In this document: piece after piece, positions 1-7,696 of the stretch
How the letters are laid out: every line of letters starts with the position of its first letter
Numbering within the stretch: position 1 is the first letter of the stretch
Virus record (IMG/VR): IMGVR_UViG_3300021138_000002
Span: 62,001 to 126,000 of that record
Length of the DNA: 64,000 nt
Strand: one strand, 5' to 3'
Source: a virus
Made by a program: the position numbers and the translations under genes
Notes under the pieces: model-generated
Told to the model about the DNA's origin: nothing
Database searches by the model: none
The model's input: the letters and a program-made list of their open reading frames with translations, nothing else

Positions 1-498
1 TATTTTTCTTTCAATCAAGACAACATTGACCGTATAAGAAATTTGTCTAGATCTTTGGGTTGTGATCAGTTTCAAACTGTCAAAAGCTCAAAATTCAACG
101 GCAGGTACGTACACAACAACACAGATTTGCTGAGACCAGCCGACGAGTTGGTAGCCGAGACAGCCGTGTACGAAACCACCACAGAATCATTCAATCAAAC
201 TAAGTATGTGTCTATTGTGCCCGAGATCAGCCCAACGCCGCATACATGGGCCAAATGTTTGAATTATAAAAAAGATTTATTTGTTGGAATTGACGGGCTG
301 GTGTCTCCGTGTCCGTGGTTCAACAACGGGTACCAAGACAATCGTTTTGTAAAACAGCATCGCGATCGGTTGTTGATTAAAAATCGATCGTTTTTTGACA
401 TAATCGACGATGCCGAACTATGGTCACAGTTGATGCAAAGTTTTGAAACTGACCCTTTGGAAATTTGTTTAATAAAGTGTAAAAATGGCCAACAGTGA
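1..498 (+). CDS. C-terminal part of a radical SAM/SPASM-type protein (5' truncated by window edge)
   Basis: The frame is open from base 1, so the start lies outside the window. The first possible internal initiator is a TTG at 43. The visible part has a cysteine arrangement like the C-terminal auxiliary cluster region (SPASM) of radical SAM enzymes: a CLNYKKDLF segment, then a glycine-rich VGIDGLVSPCPWF turn, then a late CLIKC pair near the end. It overlaps the next radical SAM gene by 14 nt, so the two are probably translated together. The catalytic CxxxCxxC domain is not in the window, so the family call rests on the C-terminal pattern and on the neighbour. Confidence 0.5.
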   Translation, partial: YFSFNQDNIDRIRNLSRSLGCDQFQTVKSSKFNGRYVHNNTDLLRPADELVAETAVYETTTESFNQTKYVSIVPEISPTPHTWAKCLNYKKDLFVGIDGLVSPCPWFNNGYQDNRFVKQHRDRLLIKNRSFFDIIDDAELWSQLMQSFETDPLEICLIKCKNGQQ

Positions 499-1798
499 TA
501 TTTTTTGTAACATTCCCTGGTTCGAATTGAACATCAATCATGATGGCAGTTATGATCTTTGCGGATGCCAAAACGACAAAATAGTAGGCACCGAACTAGG
601 AAAAATATACAATATCAAAAAAATACCAATCGCCGATTATTGGAACAGCGAGCGATTGCGACAGGCACGACTTCGCAAGTTGGGTGATACACCGGATCCC
701 ATGTGTCGTATGTGTCAGCAAAAAGAACAGGTTGGATACAGTAGCAATCGCATAAAAGAAAATCATAAATCTGTTATTTTTAAAGAATCCTTTGAACGCA
801 GTTTTTTGCAGAGCCCAAATTACAAACATTTTGAATACAGTCAACAGAATCAAGGGTTTACTACCAGTCACGTACACAGCCTGCATGTGAATCTAGGTGA
901 TGTTTGCAATTTCGCCTGTCGCATGTGCAACCCATTTGCCAGCAGTCGTCTCCAAGACGAGTATAAAAAATTACAATGGGTTGACTCAAATACTGTTTTT
1001 GAACACTGGACCGACAACGACACAGCCTGGTGCAATTTTTTAACTTTCTTGGATGCCCAGGTTGCCAATATCAAGGTATTACACATCATAGGCGGTGAGG
1101 TCGAATTCATGCCTAAATTTTTATTTTTGATTGATTATTTTATTCAAGCCGGAGTGGCACCCACAGTCAACATCAGTTTCACATCAAACGGCAGCATCGA
1201 TTACTCGAAATATTTTGAAAAATTATCCAAGTTTAAAAGATGCGAAATTGGAATCAGCATAGAAAGTGTTGACCCCATTGGGAACTACATCAGGCAAGGA
1301 GGAAACATTGTTGATATTTTAAAAAATATCCAAGACATGAACAACCGTAGGCCCAACAACACACAATTTGTCATACGAACTGTGCCCAGTATTCTGAGCT
1401 TGCCTTTTTATGCCAACTTGATCAAATGGGCCCTGGATACAAAAATACCCATTGACAACAGTCTGTTGGTTCAACCCAACTGGCTCCAAGCCGTGCTATT
1501 GCCAGATCATATCAAAAAAACCATTGTTGATTCAGTATCAACTGTGTTGGAAAGTTTGCCCAAAGACGGTCATGAATTCAACAATCAAAAAGATCCAACC
1601 AGGATCGATACCAGCATACGCAACGAATGCGAAAGCATTATTAAATTGGCACAGGAACCTGTGCCCGTTGATGCCGACCTGTTAAGAAAAAAATGTGCTG
1701 AAAAATTAAATCAATGGGATCAATACAAGAACATCAGCATCAAGACCTATTCGATCGACCTTTACAATTTTTTATCGGAGTTTGGATATGATGCGTGA
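485..1798 (+). CDS. Radical SAM protein with N-terminal twitch/SPASM-like cluster domain
   Basis: This is a 437-residue protein. The radical SAM signature CNFACRMC (C141, C145, C148) should bind the 4Fe-4S cluster that cleaves S-adenosylmethionine. A GGE motif (about residues 203-205) contacts SAM in this family. Upstream of the core are C8, C26, C28 and a CRMC pair (C74, C77), which look like a half-SPASM (twitch) auxiliary cluster placed before the core. The same order is seen in the gene at 61685. Such enzymes usually modify peptides or sugars, but the substrate here is unknown. It begins inside the preceding gene and ends inside the next, as part of a tight operon. The ATG at 485 is taken as the start because the frame matches the twitch motif. 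Confidence 0.85.
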   Translation: MANSDIFCNIPWFELNINHDGSYDLCGCQNDKIVGTELGKIYNIKKIPIADYWNSERLRQARLRKLGDTPDPMCRMCQQKEQVGYSSNRIKENHKSVIFKESFERSFLQSPNYKHFEYSQQNQGFTTSHVHSLHVNLGDVCNFACRMCNPFASSRLQDEYKKLQWVDSNTVFEHWTDNDTAWCNFLTFLDAQVANIKVLHIIGGEVEFMPKFLFLIDYFIQAGVAPTVNISFTSNGSIDYSKYFEKLSKFKRCEIGISIESVDPIGNYIRQGGNIVDILKNIQDMNNRRPNNTQFVIRTVPSILSLPFYANLIKWALDTKIPIDNSLLVQPNWLQAVLLPDHIKKTIVDSVSTVLESLPKDGHEFNNQKDPTRIDTSIRNECESIIKLAQEPVPVDADLLRKKCAEKLNQWDQYKNISIKTYSIDLYNFLSEFGYDA

Positions 1799-2261
1799 CG
1801 TCAACCTGGGACTGGTAGTAGACCCGGTATACTGGGCCGACTGTCCAGAAATACAAATCAAATTCAATCAAGATATTTTGTTTTCTGGCATGCTCAAACA
1901 ACCGCACACATTCAACTGGTTGTTGCCGGCGCAAGATCTAAATCGAATCAGCGTGTTCATGCTGAACAAACAAGACACTGACACAGTGGGCAACCAGGAC
2001 AAAGCAGTCATCGTCAAAAAAGTCAAATTGGAAGGCTTGAGTTATCCGACTTTTTTAAACTCTAGTCGATACCGCCCTGACTATTCGCAGGGGTACTATC
2101 ACTATGCCAAACAAAACAACATTGTGGTTGAACCTGTCATACATTCAAACTATCTGGGCTTCAACGGTGAATGGTTTTTGGAATTTACCTGGCCGACCTT
2201 TTCGTGGATATACGAAACCGAAACTGGCGGGCTCGGTTGGATTTATGAAAAAAATATATGA
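1788..2261 (+). CDS. Conserved hypothetical beta-rich protein
   Basis: About 157 residues, with ATG codons at 1788 and 1791, both inside the end of the radical SAM gene (11 or 8 nt overlap). Either could start it. The sequence alternates hydrophobic and polar residues with many aromatics (YW, WFLEF, FSWIYE), which suggests a beta-sandwich like a carbohydrate-binding or C2-like domain. I do not recognise a family. The overlap implies translational coupling with the radical SAM enzyme, so it could be a partner or a substrate, but nothing in the sequence proves this. No signal peptide or membrane segment is visible. Confidence 0.55.
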   Translation: MMRDVNLGLVVDPVYWADCPEIQIKFNQDILFSGMLKQPHTFNWLLPAQDLNRISVFMLNKQDTDTVGNQDKAVIVKKVKLEGLSYPTFLNSSRYRPDYSQGYYHYAKQNNIVVEPVIHSNYLGFNGEWFLEFTWPTFSWIYETETGGLGWIYEKNI

Positions 2262-2274
2262 TTTATAAAATTTG

Positions 2275-2280
2275 TATAAT
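2275..2280 (+). promoter_or_regulatory. Candidate sigma70-type -10 box (TATAAT)
   Basis: A perfect TATAAT lies 10 nt before the ATG of the GIY-YIG gene, in an A/T-rich gap after the preceding stop. No clear -35 box is visible at 17 nt spacing, so strength is doubtful. No Shine-Dalgarno lies between it and the start. Confidence 0.35.
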
Positions 2281-2289
2281 TACTAGTCC

Positions 2290-2718
2290 ATGGTATGGCT
2301 GTATGAAAACACTCAAATTGAAACCCTGCCCGAAGATTGTGTCGGCTTTGTTTACTTGATCACAAACAACGTAACCGGCAGAAGATATATTGGAAAAAAA
2401 TTAGCAAAATTCAGCAAGACAACGTACAAAGTAGTAAAATTAAAGAACGGCAACAAAAAACGCAAGAAAATCAAGTCAAAAATAGATTCAGACTGGCAGA
2501 CATACTATGGTAGCAACGATCAACTCAACCAAGACATCAAGAGCCTGGGTGCAGACAACTTCACAAGAGAAATATTATTTTATTGCAGATCACGAGCCGA
2601 ATGCAGTTATATAGAAGCTAGAGAACAATTCAATCATAGAGTACTAGAATCTGACGCGTGGTACAACGGACAAATTGTCTGTCGTATACACGGTAGTCAC
2701 ATAAAAAACAAAATCTAA
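2290..2718 (+). CDS. GIY-YIG nuclease-like protein
   Basis: A 142-residue protein. Near the N-terminus, residues about 19-36 read GFVYLITN, then TGRRYIGKK, which corresponds to the two halves of the GIY-YIG motif (here VYL and YIG). The arginine before YIG matches the conserved catalytic region. A later glutamate lies in the EAREQF segment. A lysine-rich stretch (residues about 50-67) may bind DNA. Similar single-domain proteins occur in T4-like phages, often annotated as Seg-like endonucleases. It lies directly upstream of the structured non-coding stretch at 2719-3146. Mobility as a homing endonuclease is possible, but no intron boundary is visible. Its role could equally be in DNA processing. 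Confidence 0.7.
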   Translation: MVWLYENTQIETLPEDCVGFVYLITNNVTGRRYIGKKLAKFSKTTYKVVKLKNGNKKRKKIKSKIDSDWQTYYGSNDQLNQDIKSLGADNFTREILFYCRSRAECSYIEAREQFNHRVLESDAWYNGQIVCRIHGSHIKNKI

Positions 2719-3146
2719 ACTTAGACAGGCAACTAACCGACCGTGTTTGATCGAGGCAGCTCGATCCCCGTTGAGGGCTGGTGTGATACCCAGCCCGGAT
2801 AGAATGGACCAAGGTTCACTCGGGTGTCAAAGGCAAATGCTAACTCAAGGCAGCAAAGGATTTGGGCTCTGTGAAAAAGATACAACCCATGCTCGTAGGA
2901 CTTGGATCGATAATCGGGTCACTAGGGTTCCGTTGATATGTGAAGCTAGAGTAGGGGGTACCGGTCAACCGCCTCCGTGTGTGCAAACACAATCTCTTTA
3001 GGATCGATGACAGCTCAACTCAGATAATGTGTGGAGAATCATATTCACCGTGTGTACGGTGAATTGTGACCGCGTAATCTAGATAATGCAGAAGAGAAAC
3101 AATCGTTTCTGAGCTTTAGCGAAAGAAACAGATCTCTAAGAGATCT
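2719..3146 (+). ncRNA. Candidate large structured non-coding RNA
   Basis: About 430 nt without a credible gene but with many perfect local hairpins on the plus strand: 2749-2766 (7 bp, GCAG loop), 2775-2796 (7 bp, GGGCTGG/CCAGCCC), 2978-2991 (5 bp closed by a GCAA tetraloop), 3043-3064 (8 bp plus one, GTGT loop), 3095-3110 (6 bp), 3114-3125 (4 bp) and 3130-3146 (7 bp). ATCGAT occurs at 2906-2911 and 3003-3008 and could pair over long range. The base composition is richer in G than the neighbouring intergenic spacers. The density of stems and a GNRA loop are typical of large ornate phage RNAs such as GOLLD or ROOL, but I cannot assign a class. An 84-codon open frame here (2747-3001) has no Shine-Dalgarno and does not look coding. 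Strand is inferred. Confidence 0.6.
3130..3146 (+). terminator. Hairpin at the junction of the RNA and the minus-strand operon
   Basis: AGATCTC and GAGATCT form a 7-bp perfect stem with a TAA loop. It touches the stop codon of the minus-strand gene ending at 3146. On the minus strand it is followed by GTTTCTTTC, a weak T-rich tail. It could end both the structured RNA and the converging operon. There is no strong U tract on the plus strand. Confidence 0.4.
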
Positions 3147-3481
3147 CAAAACTGATCAGGATAATCTCTCCAAAGAGCATGTTGTATGTCTCCAGCAACA
3201 AACTGATTGAAACTGCGATGTTTGTCTTCCAGTTCGCCTTTGAGTGGAGCAACACGACGGAATGCCTCATCGATCTGTGCCATGTTCTCAAACTCCATGA
3301 TGATAAACCATTCGGGCATGTCGGCTATGCTGCGGAATCCCATTTTGCATCTGGTAATCCTGTAAGATATCATTTTACCTTCATCAACCAGGTGTTGTAA
3401 AAAACTTTTCATGTTGTTGACAAAATCAAGGTCGCTGATGTCGCCTTCCTTGTTTGCCCATATTGTGTATAAGTCTGACAT
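3146..3481 (-). CDS. DUF6614-like small protein
   Basis: A 111-residue protein with the look of the DUF6614 family known from proteobacteria: an N-terminal MSDLYTIWANKEG strand, a helix around DFVNNMKSFLQHL, a strand ending in YRITRCKMGF, a WFIIMEFENMAQIDEAF segment, and a C-terminal ALWRDYPDQF. The pattern fits a small alpha-beta (ferredoxin-like, possibly dimeric) fold. Function is unknown. It is the last gene of a minus-strand operon that starts with gp26, and its ATG overlaps the stop of the upstream gene by one base. The family match is from memory of the consensus, so it is moderate. If correct, it looks like a gene taken from a bacterial host. Confidence 0.5.
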   Translation of the reverse strand: MSDLYTIWANKEGDISDLDFVNNMKSFLQHLVDEGKMISYRITRCKMGFRSIADMPEWFIIMEFENMAQIDEAFRRVAPLKGELEDKHRSFNQFVAGDIQHALWRDYPDQF

Positions 3482-3915
3482 TATTGTAGTGGTCCTAGTA
3501 GTTCAAAGCCGTCAAGGCCCTGTTTGTACAAGTGTGCTTGATCCAGATAGAGATATTGGAATCCTCGATCTCGATAGATGGCACACTCGGTTTTTAAACT
3601 TTCTATGCCCAATCGCAACCGGGGATTGTGATAATTCCAGGCAAATTGAGCACACAAAGCATTGTGACTGTCGTAGCGTTTGATCATGCTCCAGGCTACC
3701 AGTCGTCCTTGGTCTCGATAGCCGATTAGATCTGTGTCTGGATCACGGTATTGGCTATCAAATATGGGCATCACACTAGCAAAGTGTTTGTAGATGCAAT
3801 AGGTTCTATAGATGTCGTTTAACAGGTCAATATCAGGATTGGTGATGTAGTACCAGTCCACCGTGGGCCGATAGGAGACCTTTTCAAGATTGATTCTGGC
3901 ATATTGATAGGTCAT
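3481..3915 (-). CDS. Conserved hypothetical protein, possibly GNAT-like
   Basis: A 144-residue protein translated in overlap with both neighbours (4 nt upstream, 1 nt downstream). The middle reads as a strand-strand-helix pattern: DLIGYRDQGRLVAW, then a strand around CAQFAWNYHNPRLRLGI, then a helix and a YLYLDQAH strand. This resembles the core of a small acyltransferase (GNAT) fold, but the acetyl-CoA pyrophosphate loop (Q/RxxGxG/A) is not clear. I therefore make no functional claim. Its position in the gp26 operon suggests late expression. Confidence 0.5.
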   Translation of the reverse strand: MTYQYARINLEKVSYRPTVDWYYITNPDIDLLNDIYRTYCIYKHFASVMPIFDSQYRDPDTDLIGYRDQGRLVAWSMIKRYDSHNALCAQFAWNYHNPRLRLGIESLKTECAIYRDRGFQYLYLDQAHLYKQGLDGFELLGPLQ

Positions 3916-4415
3916 GGTCTGGGATCCTGTCGGTGTTGGAACAGTTCTTTGAGATAGGGTTCAGGCCAGGTGTCATAAAATCCTCGCTGACCCAGTGTTG
4001 CGGCCTTTTGATCAAGGTCTGTAAGACGCTGTATCAAGATCAAGGCATAAGTTCCTTGATTCATAGCGACACTGTTTACTATTTCGGGCAGACCCGGGTG
4101 ATCCACCAGGGCTATCAAATCGTTGGGCAATAGATATTCCTCACAGGCAGTTTTCACAGCCAGTTCAAAATTGAATCCTGAGTACCGGTCTGGATCGTAG
4201 GCCAAGATTACTACATCGCGATTGCCCAATCCGGTGCGACCAATTTCCATCAGGTCAAACAAGATGTTGTCGCCCGTGCGTACTTCGTAGGCTTGTTCCA
4301 GCCTGGCACGGCGTGCATACGGGCACGGTGCCCAGTTGTTGAGTGCTGGATTGGGCACTTCCAAGAAAGTTTCAATCCATCTATCGATGTCGGATTTTAT
4401 CTGTTCAAGATTCAT
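3912..4415 (-). CDS. Conserved hypothetical protein with WAPCPYARRAR motif
   Basis: A 167-residue soluble protein. The N-terminal third holds a helix (RWIETFLEVPNP) and the motif WAPCPYARRAR, followed by an alpha/beta region (RDVVILAYDP, then a helix ACEEYLLPNDLIALVDHPG). No catalytic motif that I can name is visible, and there is no signal or membrane segment. It starts one base after the stop of the -1 frame extension of gp26 and overlaps the next gene by 4 nt, so all are one transcription unit. Function is unknown. Confidence 0.55.
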   Translation of the reverse strand: MNLEQIKSDIDRWIETFLEVPNPALNNWAPCPYARRARLEQAYEVRTGDNILFDLMEIGRTGLGNRDVVILAYDPDRYSGFNFELAVKTACEEYLLPNDLIALVDHPGLPEIVNSVAMNQGTYALILIQRLTDLDQKAATLGQRGFYDTWPEPYLKELFQHRQDPRP

Positions 4416-4416
4416 G

Positions 4417-4698
4417 TTAGAAAAATGGTAGTCCTGATTTTTTGGTAGTTTCCAAATTGGTCTTGATCAGCCGGTTGATCAACTTGCGTTCGGTCACGCT
4501 GAGCTGTAGTGCATGATCGTAACTGAGTCCTCCACGCATGTACCAACTCAACTGCAGGGCCTCTTCTCTAATTTCTTCACACTCATGATCCATTCGGTCA
4601 ACTATTTTGCCAATTTCGTCAGAGTTAGAGACTAGGAGGCGGGAGCGAAAAAACTGGACATGTCCAAGGTCAGCAATTGATCGTATTCGTGATTGCAT
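4417..4698 (-). CDS. 51: gp51-like small helical protein, probably made as a -1 frameshift extension of gp26
   Basis: A 93-codon open frame in the -1 frame relative to gp26. Its first 67 nt lie inside the gp26 gene. The part beyond gp26 encodes a compact helical segment (EIGKIVDRMDHECEEIREEALQ, WYMRGGLSYDHALQLS, then LINRLIKTNLETTKKSGLPFF). The WYMRGG...NLETTKKSG pattern recurs next to gp26 in T4-like phages, in the place of the hub assembly catalyst gp51. The ATG at 4698 has no Shine-Dalgarno, and no ATG exists near the gp26 stop. The slippery heptamer at 4653-4647 puts ribosomes exactly into this frame. The fusion would be about 351 residues. Assignment to gp51 is by position and motif and is moderate. 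Confidence 0.6.
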   Translation of the reverse strand: MQSRIRSIADLGHVQFFRSRLLVSNSDEIGKIVDRMDHECEEIREEALQLSWYMRGGLSYDHALQLSVTERKLINRLIKTNLETTKKSGLPFF

Positions 4699-5471
4699 TC
4701 ATCACAGACCAAGTGCAAGGGTTTTATTTCCGACACAGATTTCAAATTGATCGCATAGTCTCTGATCTGATTGAACAGCTTGCGATCGCAGTGCAACAGC
4801 ATTTCTTCAATGAATTCGGATTCGGTCACCATGGCCGACGGTGTTTTGACCATGGCTATACTCATGGCCAAGGCTTTTACAGTGATTTCGGTTATTTTTT
4901 TCAAGGCGTCGCTGACCATGGTGACTTTTTGATCGTCGACTACTTCTAGATCTGGCATCATCTGTATGATTTTTTGATTCTCGTACTGCATCTTGCTGTT
5001 GTCGGTGATATTCTTGTAGTTCATGGGCCGAAAGAAAATTTCCATGTCACCAGATTTTATACTGGCACTGTAGTCGGGCGATTTCAACGAATCCATGACC
5101 AACCGCAAATCCAAGCTACGATCTGCACTAGCTTGACAGGCCGGGCAGGTTGACCCAAACTCCATTTCGTGTCCGTAACTGGCTATGCGTATGGCTACCA
5201 AGATAGCATCAAGATCCATGGCCGGCACGTCCCAGGCATTCACAATGTCGGGAATACAGCTCTGTATCACGCTCACAGTGGCCTGTCCGTTAAACATGGC
5301 ATCGGGCGTGCGATAGGTGATTTCGTCAATGGCTGTCATGGGATACACTGCGTACTCGCCGGTCACACTAGGCTTGAGCGAACCAGACGGATAATACTTG
5401 CCCTGGCTGGGCAATCGTATGTAAATGGCGGGCTGTCTGAAATACTGCTGGAGCGGGTTGTTTGGGTTCAT
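4632..5471 (-). CDS. 26: Baseplate hub protein gp26 (T4_baseplate family)
   Basis: A 279-residue homologue of T4 gp26, a subunit of the baseplate hub assembly. The N-terminus (QYFRQPAIYIRLPSQGKYY) and the segment AVYPMTAIDEITYRTPDAMFNG are hallmarks of this family. Two cysteine pairs (C109/C112 in STCPAC and C256/C259 in VCDEC) look like the halves of a zinc ribbon. The start at 5471 has GAGG upstream. It is divergent from the tape measure gene with only 23 nt between the starts. The last codons hold a slippery site that could extend it into the overlapping gp51-like frame, in the manner of tail assembly chaperones of other tailed phages. Confidence 0.85.
   Translation of the reverse strand: MNPNNPLQQYFRQPAIYIRLPSQGKYYPSGSLKPSVTGEYAVYPMTAIDEITYRTPDAMFNGQATVSVIQSCIPDIVNAWDVPAMDLDAILVAIRIASYGHEMEFGSTCPACQASADRSLDLRLVMDSLKSPDYSASIKSGDMEIFFRPMNYKNITDNSKMQYENQKIIQMMPDLEVVDDQKVTMVSDALKKITEITVKALAMSIAMVKTPSAMVTESEFIEEMLLHCDRKLFNQIRDYAINLKSVSEIKPLHLVCDECNHEYDQLLTLDMSSFFAPAS
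4647..4653 (-). promoter_or_regulatory. Candidate -1 ribosomal frameshift site (T TTT TTC)
   Basis: Read on the minus strand in the gp26 frame, codons AGT TTT TTC give the heptamer T TTT TTC, four codons before the gp26 stop. A -1 slip leads directly into the frame of the gp51-like segment. No strong downstream stem is obvious by eye. Confidence 0.55.
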
Positions 5472-5483
5472 TTTTTTCCTCGG

Positions 5484-5489
5484 TAAATA
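5484..5489 (+). promoter_or_regulatory. Late promoter box (TAAATA) before tape measure gene
   Basis: GGTAAATAT fits the T4-type late -10 box. Its last A is 6 nt before the ATG at 5495, so transcription would begin at or next to the start codon. No Shine-Dalgarno lies in between. Confidence 0.6.
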
Positions 5490-5494
5490 TAATT

Positions 5495-7678
5495 ATGGCT
5501 GACACATACACCCCTGAAGAAATTGATGAAATATTTGGCGCCTATAATCGAGCCATAAAAGACGGTACTCCGATCACGGCCGATCTGACCCGGCAGATGA
5601 AAGATGCCGCCACTGGTGTCAAAAATTACACAGCCAATCTAAATAACAGTCTCAAAGGACTGGGCAATTCGGCCCTGAAACTGGCTGACCAAATCAAAGA
5701 CGGTGCACAGGGTGCAGCAGTATTCAACGACAGCATAAATGCCACAGCCACAGTGCTGGACAATTTCCTGTCACGGTTTGGTGTGCTTGGACGCATGTTG
5801 GGTACAGCAATAACAGCTGGTGCCAAATATGCTTCTGAAGCCAACAAGCAAGGCGATGCACTGTTCAAAAGCTATCAGGACCTGACTAGATTTGGGCAAG
5901 GCACTGCACGTGGCATGAGCGACGTGTTTGACACCATGCAGAAGTTCAGCTACGGCATTGGCGAACTGGATCAAATGACTGCCCTGCTCAGGGACAACGC
6001 CAAGAATTTGGCCCTGTTTGGTGGCACTGTAGCACAAGGCACCGACGCCTTGGCCAACACATCAGCACAATTCAGAGATTCAGGATTACAAGATTATTTT
6101 CGAAGAATGGGCATGGATGTTGACACCCAAAATCGTGCCATAGCCGGTTACATAAAACAGTTGGGCATGCTGGGGCAGACACAAGGAAAAACACAGAACG
6201 ATCTGACCCAGGGGGCAGCAGCCTACCTGAGAGAAATAGAAGGGCTTACACGACTGACCGGTCAAAATCGTGAAGAATTGGAACAGCAACGTGAAGCAGC
6301 CATGCGGGTGGATCAGTTTGCAGTCACAGTGCAAGATCTGGGCAAACAAGGCAAAGAGCTACAAAAAGTTTTCAATATATTGAACAGCATAGATCCCAAA
6401 TATGCACAGGCTTTTGCCGAAAGTTCCACTGGATTCTTGACCGGTTCGGCTGAACAAACCCAGCTGTTCCAGCTGTCGGGTGGACGATTGTTGAGCTTGA
6501 TGGACCAACTCAAGACCGGGGCCATAAATGCCGGACAGTTTGTGGATGCATTAAAACCAACTGGAAATCAGCTGGAACTGTTCAAAAACATGGCCCGAGT
6601 TCCGGGTCAACTGGCCGGATTTGCTGGGTCCTACAGCAGTGTTATCAAACTGACCAACAAGAGCTGGGAACAGTCAGCAGAAGCCGCGGATAGGTCAATC
6701 GAAGTCACAGACGAAACCACCGACGCATCAGTGGACCTTAGAAAAAAACAGATGCAGACTCGAGATGCGTTACAAAGCATGATCCATGATGGGGTACTGC
6801 CGGCCACTCAAGCCATGGCCAAATTGGCCGGAATCACAGACCAAGCTGCCGAAGGTAGCAAAGGTTTTTGGGATAAGGTGGGTGACTTTTTTAGCGGAGA
6901 TAAAAACAAAGTAAAATCAGATTCTGATCTAGATAAATTGTTAGGCGCTATACGCAAAGTAGAAAGCGGCAGCATTGCGGGCAATTACAAAATTAAAAGC
7001 CCATCATCTAGTGCATCAGGGGCATATCAATTTCTTGACAAGACCTGGCAAGAACAAACTAAAAAACAAAATCTTGGTACCGAATACAGACGAGCTGCAG
7101 ACGCACCCAAAGAAATACAGGATGCTGTGGCAAAAACTTTTATAAAAGAATTGTTGAGGATCAACAAAGGCGACATTGATGCTGTACTGAATCAATATTT
7201 CACCGGCGATCCTAGAGGTAAAATGAACAAACAGCAATTGGATGCCAACTCTGGACTCGATTCTGGTGGGTATCGACAGCGAGCCTATAATGCACTAAAA
7301 GAGCAAGGCGGACTAAGTTCAGGGTCAACCTCAACTAACAATACTTTGGCCGGAACTACGCCAAATGCACCGTTAGGTATGGCCAACGGCTTTGAAGGAT
7401 TTATGTCAGGACCAAAATCTGGATATCGACCCAACATAATCATGCACGGAACCGAGTCTATCAAGGTCACGCCAGAAAATCAGTTAGGACAATCAACAAC
7501 TCCAGTACACAGTGCGTTAAGCCAGCAGACTGCAAAGTTGGATCAAATGGTACAGGCCTTGCAAGACAGCAATGGCCAAGAAATGATGATGATGCAACTT
7601 GACAAACTGGATCGTCTGATACATGTCATGCAAAATCAAGTCAACATCAGTCAAAAGATATTGCAACAGAGTCACTAA
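5495..7678 (+). CDS. Tail tape measure/hub protein (gp29-like) with lytic transglycosylase-like domain
   Basis: About 727 residues from the ATG at 5495. The upstream TTG at 5462 is disfavoured because the promoter box lies between. The long N-terminal part is helical and rich in A, G, Q and D (residues about 1-450), as in tape measures. Around residues 480-590 comes an SLT-type lysozyme-like domain: LLGAIRKVESG with the likely catalytic glutamate near residue 490, then SGAYQFLDKTW, then a helix ending in VLNQYFTG. The C-terminus has a coiled coil (MVQALQDSN, MMMMQLDKLDRLIHVMQNQ). The enzyme part would open peptidoglycan during DNA entry. T4 gp29 is shorter (590 aa) and lacks this domain. The position beside gp26 fits. 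Gene 29 itself is not proven. Confidence 0.7.
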   Translation: MADTYTPEEIDEIFGAYNRAIKDGTPITADLTRQMKDAATGVKNYTANLNNSLKGLGNSALKLADQIKDGAQGAAVFNDSINATATVLDNFLSRFGVLGRMLGTAITAGAKYASEANKQGDALFKSYQDLTRFGQGTARGMSDVFDTMQKFSYGIGELDQMTALLRDNAKNLALFGGTVAQGTDALANTSAQFRDSGLQDYFRRMGMDVDTQNRAIAGYIKQLGMLGQTQGKTQNDLTQGAAAYLREIEGLTRLTGQNREELEQQREAAMRVDQFAVTVQDLGKQGKELQKVFNILNSIDPKYAQAFAESSTGFLTGSAEQTQLFQLSGGRLLSLMDQLKTGAINAGQFVDALKPTGNQLELFKNMARVPGQLAGFAGSYSSVIKLTNKSWEQSAEAADRSIEVTDETTDASVDLRKKQMQTRDALQSMIHDGVLPATQAMAKLAGITDQAAEGSKGFWDKVGDFFSGDKNKVKSDSDLDKLLGAIRKVESGSIAGNYKIKSPSSSASGAYQFLDKTWQEQTKKQNLGTEYRRAADAPKEIQDAVAKTFIKELLRINKGDIDAVLNQYFTGDPRGKMNKQQLDANSGLDSGGYRQRAYNALKEQGGLSSGSTSTNNTLAGTTPNAPLGMANGFEGFMSGPKSGYRPNIIMHGTESIKVTPENQLGQSTTPVHSALSQQTAKLDQMVQALQDSNGQEMMMMQLDKLDRLIHVMQNQVNISQKILQQSH

Positions 7679-7681
7679 GCC

Positions 7682-7689
7682 CATAAATA
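7682..7689 (+). promoter_or_regulatory. Late promoter box (CATAAATA) before portal gene
   Basis: Matches the T4-type late box. It ends 8 nt before the portal ATG (7697), with no Shine-Dalgarno in between. Confidence 0.6.
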
Positions 7690-7696
7690 ATAGACT

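Noticed and set aside
2747-3001. 84-codon open frame in the hairpin-rich region
   Set aside because: No Shine-Dalgarno, odd composition (many R, T, C and P), no similarity to a family I know, and the DNA is full of hairpins. It is treated as non-coding.
2290-3146. Group I intron with a GIY-YIG endonuclease
   Set aside because: I looked for the P7 and P3 core (R and S elements) and for split exons. The flanking genes are intact and no core is recognisable.
2719-3146. tRNA or tmRNA genes
   Set aside because: No cloverleaf with a GTTCRANNC T-loop and matching acceptor stem could be built.
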